Shown here piece by piece: positions 19,508 through 28,665 of a stretch of DNA of 64,000 nucleotides (position 1 is its first letter; every line of letters begins with the position of its first letter). The stretch covers positions 1 through 64,000 of the forward strand of contig DSCS01000025.1 of the NCBI GenBank assembly GCA_011048995.1, given 5' to 3'. This DNA is from Bacillota bacterium. GTDB taxonomy: Bacteria > Macinerneyibacteriota > Macinerneyibacteria > Macinerneyibacteriales > DSCS01. A model generated the notes under the pieces. It did no database searches and was not told where the DNA came from. It was given only the letters and a program-made list of their open reading frames with translations. Both the position numbers and the translations under genes were made by a program.

Positions 19508-20050
19508 TCAGAATTTAGGATCGATCAACCCGAAATTCCCGTCCTTTCTTCGATAAAGAACATTGACCCTCTTGCGGGCTTCATTGAAAAAAACCAGAAA
19601 ATCATTATCCAAAAGGTCCAGCTCCAACGCGGCTTCTTCCACAAAGAGAGGTTTTTTGACATAACGGTCGACCTGGATCACATGATGCCCCCCGGAGACT
19701 TCGACTCCTTCCAGAAGAGATTTCTCCGCGATCTCGCCCAGGGACTCCCCGCCCCGTTTTTTTGCGATGTTCTTGTCTTTGATCTTCTTCAGTTTCCGGG
19801 CCAGAATATCCATACAGGAATCAATTGATTTATAGAGGTCATCTGTCTCTTCAGAGACATGCAGCGTACTGCCGGCTGTCTGCAATGTCACTTCGGCGAT
19901 ATGCCTTAATTTTTCGACACTGAGAATAACATTCGCAGACACAATATGATCATTAAAATGCTCCAATTTAGTGATCTTTTCTTCCAGATAATCCTTAATA
20001 GCATCGGTTACCTTAATCGTTCGTCCGGTCACACTCATTTTAACAGCCAT
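19508..20050 (-). CDS. hpf: Ribosome hibernation promoting factor, long form
   Basis: MSVTGRTIKVTDAIKDYLEEKITKLEHF; C-terminal VDRYVKKPLFVEEAALELDLLDNDFLVFFNE. Confidence 0.95.
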   Translation of the reverse strand: MAVKMSVTGRTIKVTDAIKDYLEEKITKLEHFNDHIVSANVILSVEKLRHIAEVTLQTAGSTLHVSEETDDLYKSIDSCMDILARKLKKIKDKNIAKKRGGESLGEIAEKSLLEGVEVSGGHHVIQVDRYVKKPLFVEEAALELDLLDNDFLVFFNEARKRVNVLYRRKDGNFGLIDPKF

Positions 20051-20092
20051 AAGGCCTCCTTTCGACAATCGAGCATTTTATTTCCGTCACAC

Positions 20093-20110
20093 AGGCCTGC
20101 AAGCAGGCCT
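20093..20110 (-). promoter_or_regulatory. 5'UTR hairpin of hpf transcript
   Basis: Perfect inverted repeat aggcctgc-aa-gcaggcct starting a few nt after the predicted TSS. Confidence 0.5.
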
Positions 20111-20119
20111 CTATTCTTC

Positions 20120-20148
20120 ATTATACACCTGCCGACGCTCCCTTTCAA
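20120..20148 (-). promoter_or_regulatory. hpf promoter (TTGAAA-17-TATAAT)
   Basis: Minus strand TTGAAA (20148-20143), 17 nt, TATAAT (20125-20120). Confidence 0.65.
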
Positions 20149-20156
20149 CGGGATTT

Positions 20157-21479
20157 TCAAGCCATATGAATCGCTTTTCCCAGAGCGCCCTCAGCAGCTT
20201 CGGCCACGGCTTCACTCAGTGTCGGATGAGCATGGACCGTTCGGGCAATATCGCTTAAGGTCAAATGATTCTCGATGGCCAATGCGCCCTCATGAATAAG
20301 GTCTGACGCATGGGGTCCCATGATCTCCATTCCGATGACTTTCTCTGACGCATCCCCTATGATCCGGACATAGCCCTCGGATTCCCCGACGCCTAACGCT
20401 TTGCCGTTGGCTGAAAAAGGGAACTTCCCTTCTACGGCCCCTTCTGCAGAGCCGACCACGGCAATCTCAGGATAAGTAAAAACCGCCCAGGGGATGGCAT
20501 TATAATTGACGCGGCTTTTTTCTCCGGCAATATTTTCTACGGCGACAATCCCTTCTTTGGATGCGGTATGAGCCAATTGTGGCGTGTCTAAAAGATCCCC
20601 GATAGCATAAACACCGGGAAGCGAGGTCTCCATGGATTCCGACACGACGATACAGCCGTTATGGGTTTTAATACCTGACTTTTCGGTATCTATGCCCTGT
20701 AAAACGGGGCGCCGTCCGATAGCGACTAATAACCGGTCAGCATGAATCTCTGTTCCGTCATCCAAAATGATTTCCCCGCGGGATACTTTTTCTGCTTTTT
20801 TTGATGTATGGATTTCCGCGCCCTTTTTCTTTAAAATGGATTTTAGACGGTTTCCGATCTTTTTATCTAAAGTGGGCAGTAAAGAGTGCTGCATCTCGAT
20901 CAGCGAGACCTGAACACCCAGCAAGGTGTAAATACTGGCAAATTCGACACCGATGACACCGCCTCCGATAATGGCCAGAGACGAAAGGGGCTTGTCATAA
21001 TCAAGCAGCTCTGTGCTGTTCAGGGTAAAATCGGGTATTTGCAGAACGTCGGGAATGAACGGCGCTGAGCCGGTGGCCAGGATAACATGTCTCCCTTTGA
21101 CCTGCTTTCCGTTGACTTCCACCGTTTGGGCATCGACCAGGCGCCCCTCTCCTGTGATGAGTTCTATTTTTCTCTTCTGAAAAAGCATTTCAATCCCGTT
21201 GACAAGCTGATCGACGACCTTGTTTTTCCTTTCCACCATACGGGCCACATCAAAGGAGATCTCTCCTGTGATATCGATACCGAAATGGGATGCTTCTTTC
21301 ATCTTATAAAAAAGCTCGGCCATGGCCACATATGTTTTTGTCGGGATACAGCCGACATTGAGGCAAGTCCCCCCGACCCTTTTCTTTTCAATGACCGTGA
21401 CATCCATTCCCAGCTGGGCGGCGCGGATCGCAGCCACATACCCCCCGGGTCCGGCCCCTATAATAATAATATCTTTCAT
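20157..21479 (-). CDS. lpdA: Dihydrolipoyl dehydrogenase
   Basis: IIIGAGPGGYVAAIRAAQLG, KKRVGGTCLNVGCIPTKT, HAHPTLSEAVAEAA. Confidence 0.96.
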   Translation of the reverse strand: MKDIIIIGAGPGGYVAAIRAAQLGMDVTVIEKKRVGGTCLNVGCIPTKTYVAMAELFYKMKEASHFGIDITGEISFDVARMVERKNKVVDQLVNGIEMLFQKRKIELITGEGRLVDAQTVEVNGKQVKGRHVILATGSAPFIPDVLQIPDFTLNSTELLDYDKPLSSLAIIGGGVIGVEFASIYTLLGVQVSLIEMQHSLLPTLDKKIGNRLKSILKKKGAEIHTSKKAEKVSRGEIILDDGTEIHADRLLVAIGRRPVLQGIDTEKSGIKTHNGCIVVSESMETSLPGVYAIGDLLDTPQLAHTASKEGIVAVENIAGEKSRVNYNAIPWAVFTYPEIAVVGSAEGAVEGKFPFSANGKALGVGESEGYVRIIGDASEKVIGMEIMGPHASDLIHEGALAIENHLTLSDIARTVHAHPTLSEAVAEAAEGALGKAIHMA

Positions 21480-22837
21480 CGTCTGCGCTCCTTCCTCGGG
21501 GGGATATGAATCAGCCCCCTGTATTTATTGACAGCCCTGCGGCTGACCTGATATCCCATTTGGTCCAGTTTCTTCGCAATTTCATCATCAGTCAGCGGTT
21601 GTTTTTTATCTTCCTTGTCGACCATCTCTTTCAGCGCTTTGAGAATAACGGTCCTGGAGACATCTTCCCCGCTTGAAGAAGAGACCGCCCCGCCGACCCC
21701 TTTAAAAAAAATACCCAAGGGAAAAAGGCCGAAATCCGTTTGAACAAATTTATCTTTAACAGCGCGGCTGACTGTCGAGGGATGAACACTCATCTGCTCA
21801 GCTGCCTCGGCCTGGCTTAAAGGTCTCAGGCCGTCTAGACCCTGTTCAAAGAAGGAAGATTGCTTTTCAATAAGCATCTCCCCCAATTTGAAAAGAGTTT
21901 CCCGCCGGCGTTCTAATGCTGTTTTAATCATCATATAATTCTGATAATACTTCCTTAAAAATTTCTTGTCCTGCTGACCCATATCGGGAGACTGCATCAT
22001 ACGGACATATTGAGAATTCAACGTAAAGTAGGCCTGATATTTTTGGCTGACCTCCACTCGAAACCCTTTTTCATCCCGCCAAATGAAGAGATCGGGGACA
22101 AGAGCCGTCACAGGGGTTTCTTCATCCGGAACCGGCCGGGGGGAGAGGGAATTCAAAATCCTTTCAAAGCGCTTTTTTTCTCCCGGGGAAAGCTCATAAT
22201 CGTCTAAGGCTTTGTCAAAATCCTTTTTCCCGACAGCTTCAGAATGCTTTGTGACGATCTCCTCCAGCAAGGGATCCTCAAGGCCGCGGGCGCGGAGCTG
22301 AAGCACAAAACATTCTCCATGTGTCCGGGCACCCAGGCCGGGAGGCGCCAAAAGAAAAAAAAGATGAAGGATCTCTTCAAAAAATTCCTCTGTGAGTGAA
22401 TGCTTTTTTCTGAGGCTTTTGGCATCTGTCAAAAAACCTTCATCATCAAGCTGTTCAACGATATCGGCAAGGATCTCTTCCTGCTGCGGTGATATCTTCG
22501 AAAGCCGAATATCCCGGAGCAGTTCCTCCTTCCAATCCCGGGGGCCGCTCAACTGCTCCAGCCACAGATCAGGACTGTAATCTTTAGGGAGATGAGAAGA
22601 TGTGCTGTGGGAGTAGATCTCCCAATTCTCGTCAAAGCCGCTGAATGCCTCTTCCTCTTCAGGGAGAGCGACGCTTTCCTCATCCCGGGCGGGCTCTAAA
22701 AAAGGGTTCAATGAAGCTTCCTCTTTGAGATATTCCTGAAGTTCCAACTGATTCCGATTGAGCAACTCCAGGCTGATCTTCTGCATGACGTTAAGACTGA
22801 GCTGCTGTCTATGTTGTAAGATCAATTCATTTTTCAT
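21476..22837 (-). CDS. rpoN: RNA polymerase sigma-54 factor
   Basis: N-terminal Q-rich/LELxQ region, SVHPSTVSRAVKDKF, RPON box-like region VSRRAVNKYRGLIHIPPRKERRR. Confidence 0.95.
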   Translation of the reverse strand: MKNELILQHRQQLSLNVMQKISLELLNRNQLELQEYLKEEASLNPFLEPARDEESVALPEEEEAFSGFDENWEIYSHSTSSHLPKDYSPDLWLEQLSGPRDWKEELLRDIRLSKISPQQEEILADIVEQLDDEGFLTDAKSLRKKHSLTEEFFEEILHLFFLLAPPGLGARTHGECFVLQLRARGLEDPLLEEIVTKHSEAVGKKDFDKALDDYELSPGEKKRFERILNSLSPRPVPDEETPVTALVPDLFIWRDEKGFRVEVSQKYQAYFTLNSQYVRMMQSPDMGQQDKKFLRKYYQNYMMIKTALERRRETLFKLGEMLIEKQSSFFEQGLDGLRPLSQAEAAEQMSVHPSTVSRAVKDKFVQTDFGLFPLGIFFKGVGGAVSSSSGEDVSRTVILKALKEMVDKEDKKQPLTDDEIAKKLDQMGYQVSRRAVNKYRGLIHIPPRKERRR

Positions 22838-23571
22838 AATCGGAATTTTTCACCCAGGTATATCTTTTTAGCCGTTTCATTTTCAATGAGTTCACCGGGA
22901 GTCCCGGAGACTAAGATCTTTCCCTGGCTTAAAATATAGGAGCGGTCGGTAATACTCAGCGTCTCCCGGACATTATGGTCTGTAATAAGAACTCCCAGCC
23001 CCCAGCGGCGCAGATCGATAATCAGATCCTGGATCTCGGCTACTGCGATGGGGTCGATACCTGCAAAAGGCTCATCAAGCAGCAGAAAAGCCGGCCTGGT
23101 GATCAACGCTCTGGCAATCTCCACTCGGCGCCGTTCACCGCCCGAAAGCATATACCCCTTATTTTTCCGGACAGGAGTGATCTTAAAACGTTCTAATAAG
23201 GAATCTCTTTCTTTCTGAATCGTTTCCGGGTCCTCTGCCACTGTTTCCAGAATGGCTTCCAGATTCTCTTCCACAGTCATATCACGAAAAATCGAAGCCT
23301 CCTGTGGCAGATAGCTGATCCCTTTGCGGCATCGCAAATACATGGCTTCATTGGTAAATTCTTCCCTGTTAATATGAATCGTTCCGGCATCCGGTTTGAT
23401 GATCCCGACGATCATATAAAAAGATGTGGTTTTCCCGGCTCCGTTGGGGCCTAAAAGTCCGACGACTTCGCCTGCCTTGACTTCAATGGAGACATCTGAG
23501 ACAACCGGCCTTTTATTATAGATCTTTTTTAAATTATCCGCCCTGAGAACTTTCATATCGTCCGCTTCCAT
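22834..23571 (-). CDS. lptB: LPS export ABC transporter ATP-binding protein
   Basis: LLGPNGAGKTTSFYMIVGII, LPQEASIFRDMTVEENLEAILE, LSGGERRRVEIARAL. Confidence 0.96.
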   Translation of the reverse strand: MEADDMKVLRADNLKKIYNKRPVVSDVSIEVKAGEVVGLLGPNGAGKTTSFYMIVGIIKPDAGTIHINREEFTNEAMYLRCRKGISYLPQEASIFRDMTVEENLEAILETVAEDPETIQKERDSLLERFKITPVRKNKGYMLSGGERRRVEIARALITRPAFLLLDEPFAGIDPIAVAEIQDLIIDLRRWGLGVLITDHNVRETLSITDRSYILSQGKILVSGTPGELIENETAKKIYLGEKFRL

Positions 23572-23572
23572 T

Positions 23573-24448
23573 TCAGTCCCCGCTTTCTTCCTTCTTTTCA
23601 AGCCCCACGGCCGAACCGCCGGCCTTTCCGGTAAGGAGGACCAGCCGGGGTTCATTTTCAAAAAAAGTAATGTCCATTGAATCTCCGTAAAAGTGATTTG
23701 CGGTTTCGCTGTCTTTTATAACCCCTTTCACGTCACCACGGGCCTGCACTTCGCTTAATTCATTTTCCGGGGTAAAGTACAGATACAGCAAACGGCTTTG
23801 AAGCCCCATTTCCTGATGATCACTGTTCCAAAAGAGGTCTCCATGCCCTGAAATCATCAGATAATCTATGACATCGTCGTTTTTTAAATAAAGAGTCATG
23901 GCATCCCCACCAATATAGCGCTCTTCCATAATAATATAGGGAGTTCCGTAAAGTGTCACAGAATCTCCTGAGGCACTGCGCTGAAGGCGGTCGGCCAACC
24001 CCATGTACCCATCCATCTCCAAAACAACGGTCCCGTCAAAAAGCATGGCCCCGTCAGAGAAAAGCAGCGCCTCTTTTGATTCTATAATGTATTTGTCCCC
24101 GCGGACACAGACATGGCCCTTTAACTCCGTCTTTGAATCTTCCAGGTAAAAAACAAGAGTGTCAGCAAAGATCGTCGTCCCTCCGCGATATAATTTCACA
24201 TCGCCGTCCATGGTGATCCGTCCTCTATTCTCCTCATAGACAACACGGCGGCTTTCATAACGTTCAGTCCCATTAGCAAAACGGACATCGCCCAGAAAGA
24301 CGACCCGGGTTCCTTCCCCGCCATACCGCACTGTTGAAGTCTCGGCATGAAGAAGTTCCCAAGAGTCTCCGGGTATCTGCCCCCCGGCTTCAGATGAAAC
24401 CAAAAATAAAATAATGAAAATAAAAGTAAAACGGCTATTTTTTACCAT
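23573..24448 (-). CDS. lptA: LptA/OstA-like LPS transport periplasmic protein
   Basis: Repeating OstA-like beta-strand pattern (GDVRFANGTERYESRRVVYEENRGRITMDGDVKLYRG), between lptC and lptB. Confidence 0.8.
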   Translation of the reverse strand: MVKNSRFTFIFIILFLVSSEAGGQIPGDSWELLHAETSTVRYGGEGTRVVFLGDVRFANGTERYESRRVVYEENRGRITMDGDVKLYRGGTTIFADTLVFYLEDSKTELKGHVCVRGDKYIIESKEALLFSDGAMLFDGTVVLEMDGYMGLADRLQRSASGDSVTLYGTPYIIMEERYIGGDAMTLYLKNDDVIDYLMISGHGDLFWNSDHQEMGLQSRLLYLYFTPENELSEVQARGDVKGVIKDSETANHFYGDSMDITFFENEPRLVLLTGKAGGSAVGLEKKEESGD

Positions 24449-24956
24449 GGGGCTTTATCATCGTGATTTCATTAGTCTTGAGATTCACCGTCATCCCTTC
24501 ACCCCGGGCAAAACTTGTCCCCCGGACGATTTCCACGGGATCTCTGCTGACGACTTGATCTTCCCCGGCCTTATAATGAGCCCGCTCCGTGTAGATTACT
24601 GTTTTTTCCGGGACACTTTCCATAATGACATTTCCTTCCAAGATCACATCGTTGCTTTTTAAAGAAATCGTTCCCCGGTCACTTGTAATAATATGATCGA
24701 TGTCACCATGAGTTGAATAAAAGGAAATCTTGACGTCGGCAGCCTTCACGATCCCGGTATCATCATCCTGTTGGCTCAAAGTCTCAGCCCGGATCTCCCA
24801 GACCTTTTGTCCTCTATCGGTATATGTCAGGCTCATGCCCTTTTCAAATACCTGTCCCGGCCCGGGAGCAGGAACCTCATCCTGATTATTCTCCGGCGTT
24901 CCGCAGGCCGCCAGAAGAAAAAGGAATGTAACATAAAGAATATATTTGGTTTTCAT
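24435..24956 (-). CDS. lptC: LptC-like LPS export protein
   Basis: Lipoprotein signal LLAACG, then KVWEIRAETLSQ...VILEGNVIMES; synteny with lptA/lptB. Confidence 0.8.
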   Translation of the reverse strand: MKTKYILYVTFLFLLAACGTPENNQDEVPAPGPGQVFEKGMSLTYTDRGQKVWEIRAETLSQQDDDTGIVKAADVKISFYSTHGDIDHIITSDRGTISLKSNDVILEGNVIMESVPEKTVIYTERAHYKAGEDQVVSRDPVEIVRGTSFARGEGMTVNLKTNEITMIKPHGKK

Positions 24957-24962
24957 GCCTGT

Positions 24963-24990
24963 ATTATAATGAAAAATACACACCTTTCAA
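24963..24990 (-). promoter_or_regulatory. lptC promoter TTGAAA-16-TATAAT; -10 is 6 nt before ATG
   Basis: Minus strand TTGAAA (24990-24985), TATAAT (24968-24963), ATG at 24956; no SD. Confidence 0.7.
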
Positions 24991-26117
24991 TATTCTTTTC
25001 CATTTCGCTTCTCAGCAGCAAGAATGAGCTCCTCTTTTCGAGTCAAACGCTTTTCTATTTGAAGAATGTGCAAGGCATCCATAAGCGCTCCAAGAGCCGG
25101 GCCCGATACATGAAAGAGACGCGCGGCCTCACGGCCGTCTATAAGCGGTGAACCGTAACAGCTAATGTCTTCCAGGCGCTCTCTCTTTCCCTTTTGGCGG
25201 GTCATAAGACAAAAATCTTTCAGGCGTTCCAGCAGCCAGGAGGATTTTTTATGGAAACGTCCGATAACGGCCTCCTCTTCGGTCTCCTCTAAAAGATGCA
25301 ATGCAGCGGCAACCTCGATATCTTTTTTTGAAAATCGAAAAGCCTTCAAAAAAGAAACGAATGCTCCGCTCCTGCCATTTTCGCTGAACAGCAGAAAAAG
25401 ATTGATCACAGACTCCCCCGCCGGGAACTCCGGGACAGAACGGGGATGAAAACCTGCCAGGAGATCAAAAAGACAGAGGTCACTCATATCGGAAAGCAGC
25501 CCTTGCATCGGCTTTGAGAAGATCTTAATCAGTTCATCCTTTATCCGTTCAGGAGAGATACGGCTCAGTTTTTGAACGGAGCCTGCGGCCAGGCGAAGTG
25601 TTCCTTTTTCATAACGAAAGCCTAATTGAGATGCAAAACGGAAAAGACGCAAGATCCTTAACGGATCCTGGTCAAAGGATTGCTCTGAGGTCTCTTTCAA
25701 AAGGCCGTCGGCAAGGTCTTTTTCTCCGTTAAGGGGGTCCAGAAGGGTCAAGCCCTTTTGCTTTTGCTCTAAATAGAGGGCATTGACAGTAAAGTCCCGA
25801 TGCAACGCATCCTGATAGAGTCCCGATACATGCAGCGGCTGAAAATCGATGATCAATGACTTAAAACAGAGGCGAAGCGTGGAAAACCCCTTGTTGTCAA
25901 AAGGAACAGCTTTAAAACGCACTCTTTTCTGCAATCTCCCCACCACTCGGTCGATGGAGCCGCCCTTATATACAAAATCGATGTCACCGGAAGGGCTGCG
26001 CTGGAGTAATCTGTCCCGGACAGCTCCCCCCACGGCATAAAGCTCTAACCCTTCTTCACGGGCCATAGAAAAGAGAGACGGTACAATGGGGTTTTCCAAC
26101 CCCTTAGATTCCCTCAT
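24987..26117 (-). CDS. tRNA nucleotidyltransferase/poly(A) polymerase family (CCA-adding likely)
   Basis: ELYAVGGAVRDRLLQRSPSGDIDFVYKGG, HRDFTVNALY, DPLRILRLFRFASQLGF. Confidence 0.93.
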   Translation of the reverse strand: MRESKGLENPIVPSLFSMAREEGLELYAVGGAVRDRLLQRSPSGDIDFVYKGGSIDRVVGRLQKRVRFKAVPFDNKGFSTLRLCFKSLIIDFQPLHVSGLYQDALHRDFTVNALYLEQKQKGLTLLDPLNGEKDLADGLLKETSEQSFDQDPLRILRLFRFASQLGFRYEKGTLRLAAGSVQKLSRISPERIKDELIKIFSKPMQGLLSDMSDLCLFDLLAGFHPRSVPEFPAGESVINLFLLFSENGRSGAFVSFLKAFRFSKKDIEVAAALHLLEETEEEAVIGRFHKKSSWLLERLKDFCLMTRQKGKRERLEDISCYGSPLIDGREAARLFHVSGPALGALMDALHILQIEKRLTRKEELILAAEKRNGKEY

Positions 26118-26841
26118 ATTTCTCCAGCAGTTCTGTTTCTTCCTTTTCGGTAAGATTTAAATCGGCAAAATTCTCTTCACGGGCCGAGCGGGAGCATAAA
26201 GCCTTTTCCCGGGCCGGGATCTTTTTGTCTTCGTAATACAAATCCAGAAGCACGCGGAAAGAATCGGACTCTTTTCGTGTGACCAGGGCCCAATGCCATA
26301 AAGCATAACCGCAATGATGTAATGCATAACGAGACATATCTATAAAGAAGGCCCCCTTCTCTGTCACAGCCACACTTTTTTCCGATAAAGGAAAGGAGGC
26401 TTCCAACGGGCCGGGGCTCTCTTTACAAAAAGAAACTCCGTAATCCATGGGCCGGGAACTGGTCCGGCTGAGCTCTTCCATTGTGCGCATAAGCGCCAGG
26501 AGCTTATCATCGGTGAAAGAGGATACCGGTTTTTCAGAAAAAGGAGCGGGAAGACGCTGAAGGAAGAGGTACTCTTTATTGATCAGCTGAAGATGGAAAA
26601 GAGGCTCCGGCAAAGAGGCAATTCCGCTGCGGTTTTCTCTCAGCAGGATTTCTTCAGCAAGAGGGGATGCCATTTGTTTTAAAATGAGATGCTCTTTCAC
26701 GCGGTTTTTGAAAACGGTCTCAATGAAAAGCGAATAGTAGTCTTCAGCGGCAAAAAGCCTTCGGCTTTTCAGGGATTTGACCGGCGCTCCGTAGTAGACA
26801 TTTAAAAGTTTTTTGATAAACGGATCCCTGATTTTATTCAT
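26104..26841 (-). CDS. Hypothetical protein
   Basis: Complete 245-aa ORF overlapping both neighbours in an operon; no family recognised. Confidence 0.6.
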   Translation of the reverse strand: MNKIRDPFIKKLLNVYYGAPVKSLKSRRLFAAEDYYSLFIETVFKNRVKEHLILKQMASPLAEEILLRENRSGIASLPEPLFHLQLINKEYLFLQRLPAPFSEKPVSSFTDDKLLALMRTMEELSRTSSRPMDYGVSFCKESPGPLEASFPLSEKSVAVTEKGAFFIDMSRYALHHCGYALWHWALVTRKESDSFRVLLDLYYEDKKIPAREKALCSRSAREENFADLNLTEKEETELLEKYEGI

Positions 26842-27038
26842 CTTTTGTCCTTTTTATTTTTATGGCCTGTATACCGTATTCCGCCCAACTGTCCCTGCAC
26901 AGAATCCCTGATCCGTGACAAATACTTTTCCCGCAGTCTTTTCTGTTCTTCTTCTTCGGCAGGGGTCAATCCGGAGGATTGTTTTTTATGCCATAACGCA
27001 TTGATCCTTTCCACCAATGCATCGAGATCTTGAGTCAT
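26838..27038 (-). CDS. DUF896/YnzC-like small protein
   Basis: ERINALWHKKQSSGLTPAEEEEQKRLREKYLSRIRDSVQGQLGGI resembles the YnzC pattern; SD aaaggagg. Confidence 0.7.
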   Translation of the reverse strand: MTQDLDALVERINALWHKKQSSGLTPAEEEEQKRLREKYLSRIRDSVQGQLGGIRYTGHKNKKDKR

Positions 27039-27079
27039 ACGCCCTCCTTTGTGTTATCATAAAGAAAACAGAAAAGAAT

Positions 27080-27559
27080 TCAATTGATATCTTTGATGAA
27101 ATACGAGATAAGCGTCCCCTGCTCATAGGTCAAGGAGGCTTCAAAACGTTTCCCCCGGATCACATAAGGGGTAAAGATCCGGTCTCCCGCCCACATGGGA
27201 AGAGAACAAAGATCCCGTGCCGGAATCCATTCCAGCGCCCCTTCGGGAATGTTTTTTTTCACTTGCCCTTCGAAACGGGTGCAAAGGAAAACGAAATCCA
27301 CCCACTCCCCTTCAAAGGGAGAGGCGCCTGTATCGGGAAAGTGGAGAAAACCCAAAAACTTCAGTTCAAGGGCTGTCAGCCCTGTTTCTTCATAAAGCTC
27401 CCGCCGGGCACAGTCAGGAATCGACTCATTTTTTTCCCGTTTCCCCCCGGGGGCCACCCAAAACCCTTTATGCATATCTTCGTTTCGTTTGTTTCGATGA
27501 AGCATCAGAAAACATCCCTTTTGACGGACATAGACCAAAACCCCGACAGTCGACTTCAC
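27080..27559 (-). CDS. NUDIX hydrolase
   Basis: NUDIX box GGKREKNESIPDCARRELYEETGL; GTG start. Confidence 0.93.
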   Translation of the reverse strand: MKSTVGVLVYVRQKGCFLMLHRNKRNEDMHKGFWVAPGGKREKNESIPDCARRELYEETGLTALELKFLGFLHFPDTGASPFEGEWVDFVFLCTRFEGQVKKNIPEGALEWIPARDLCSLPMWAGDRIFTPYVIRGKRFEASLTYEQGTLISYFIKDIN

Positions 27560-27582
27560 ACGTTTTCCCTTTCCCTAAGCAA

Positions 27583-27602
27583 AGGGGAGCTGACGCTCCC
27601 CT
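27583..27602 (-). terminator. Hairpin downstream of prepilin operon
   Basis: aggggagc-tgac-gctcccct, 8-bp stem. Confidence 0.45.
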
Positions 27603-27605
27603 CCT

Positions 27606-28652
27606 TTATTCATTATTATAGGTCACAGACGGGGTAACCGTCCGACGGAACACCGTCGTTGTCCCGATCTGTGTAGCGGTAACTAAAATAATCTCAAAAC
27701 TGAAATTCATTTTACTGGTATGACCGTAATCCACGGGGCTATCTGTATCGGCGCGGTGCACATAGAGAGTATCAGGAGGCAAATAGATCTTTTCCCCCCG
27801 TTCCCACTTAAATGGGATAATAGAGAAAAGAGCCACTTTATCGGCGATGATCCTGTAGTGGGGCGCATATCCGCTTGTCCCTTCTAAATGCGGTTTATGA
27901 AGACGTCTTACCAGATAATGCCATTTAAAACGTTTCCCGCCTCGTTGAAACCAATCCGACTGGGGCACTAAAAAATAAGAGACATGGTATCCGACAACAG
28001 CATTGACAAGGTTGGGCTCTTCCCCGTCCAGGCCGTCACCGTCTTCATCGCGGCCATCCCGCTCCGGATCTTCCGGTTCTCCGTCAACGGTGATCCTGCC
28101 GTCTCCGTCATCATCACGGAACTCCAGGAAGTATTCATCCCTGATATTCGTGTCGGATCCGGAATGGCCGGCTGCGTAATCTTCATCATTGAGGCCGATA
28201 GAAAAGGAGATCCCGTTTCGGGGGATCTCCTCATCATTGTTAAAATAGAGTTCCTTGATCACAGATTCGTCAAAAACAGGAAGCGTATCCCCTCCGTCTT
28301 CCAGCAAAAATGTCCCGTCGGCCGTATGAAAGGAGTAAGTCGTTCCGTCATAAGTCACAGAATCTTCAAAGCGAAGGGTCTGGCGTGTCGTCTTGGTCAG
28401 GGCACCGCCGGTATAGAGCCGTACCGGGACAACATCTCTCTGACCGCTCATAACAACGCTCATAGACATAAAGTCATTGAGCATGGTGTGGAAACCCAAG
28501 TCAAACTTCTGCTCCATGACAATACGCTCCTGAACACCCAGACTCTGCTTCACAAAGACATTAAAGAGATTATAGACAGCAGTAGCGATCAGCCCCATGA
28601 TGGCAATTGTGACTAAAAGCTCGATTAAGGTGACACCTTTTTTATTCATCAT
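27606..28652 (-). CDS. Type IV prepilin-like protein with D-rich calcium-binding-like loops (PilW/GspJ-like position)
   Basis: MMNKKGVTLIELLVTIAIMGLIATAVYNLF prepilin signal; DDDGDGRITVDGEPEDPERDGRDEDGDGLDGEE. Confidence 0.85.
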   Translation of the reverse strand: MMNKKGVTLIELLVTIAIMGLIATAVYNLFNVFVKQSLGVQERIVMEQKFDLGFHTMLNDFMSMSVVMSGQRDVVPVRLYTGGALTKTTRQTLRFEDSVTYDGTTYSFHTADGTFLLEDGGDTLPVFDESVIKELYFNNDEEIPRNGISFSIGLNDEDYAAGHSGSDTNIRDEYFLEFRDDDGDGRITVDGEPEDPERDGRDEDGDGLDGEEPNLVNAVVGYHVSYFLVPQSDWFQRGGKRFKWHYLVRRLHKPHLEGTSGYAPHYRIIADKVALFSIIPFKWERGEKIYLPPDTLYVHRADTDSPVDYGHTSKMNFSFEIILVTATQIGTTTVFRRTVTPSVTYNNE

Positions 28653-28665
28653 TTTTCCTCCCTCC

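Noticed and set aside
24987-26117. Assigning the nucleotidyltransferase firmly as CCA-adding enzyme
   Set aside because: CCA-adding enzymes and poly(A) polymerases cannot be separated reliably by eye; only the lack of encoded CCA in tRNA-Pro favours the former.
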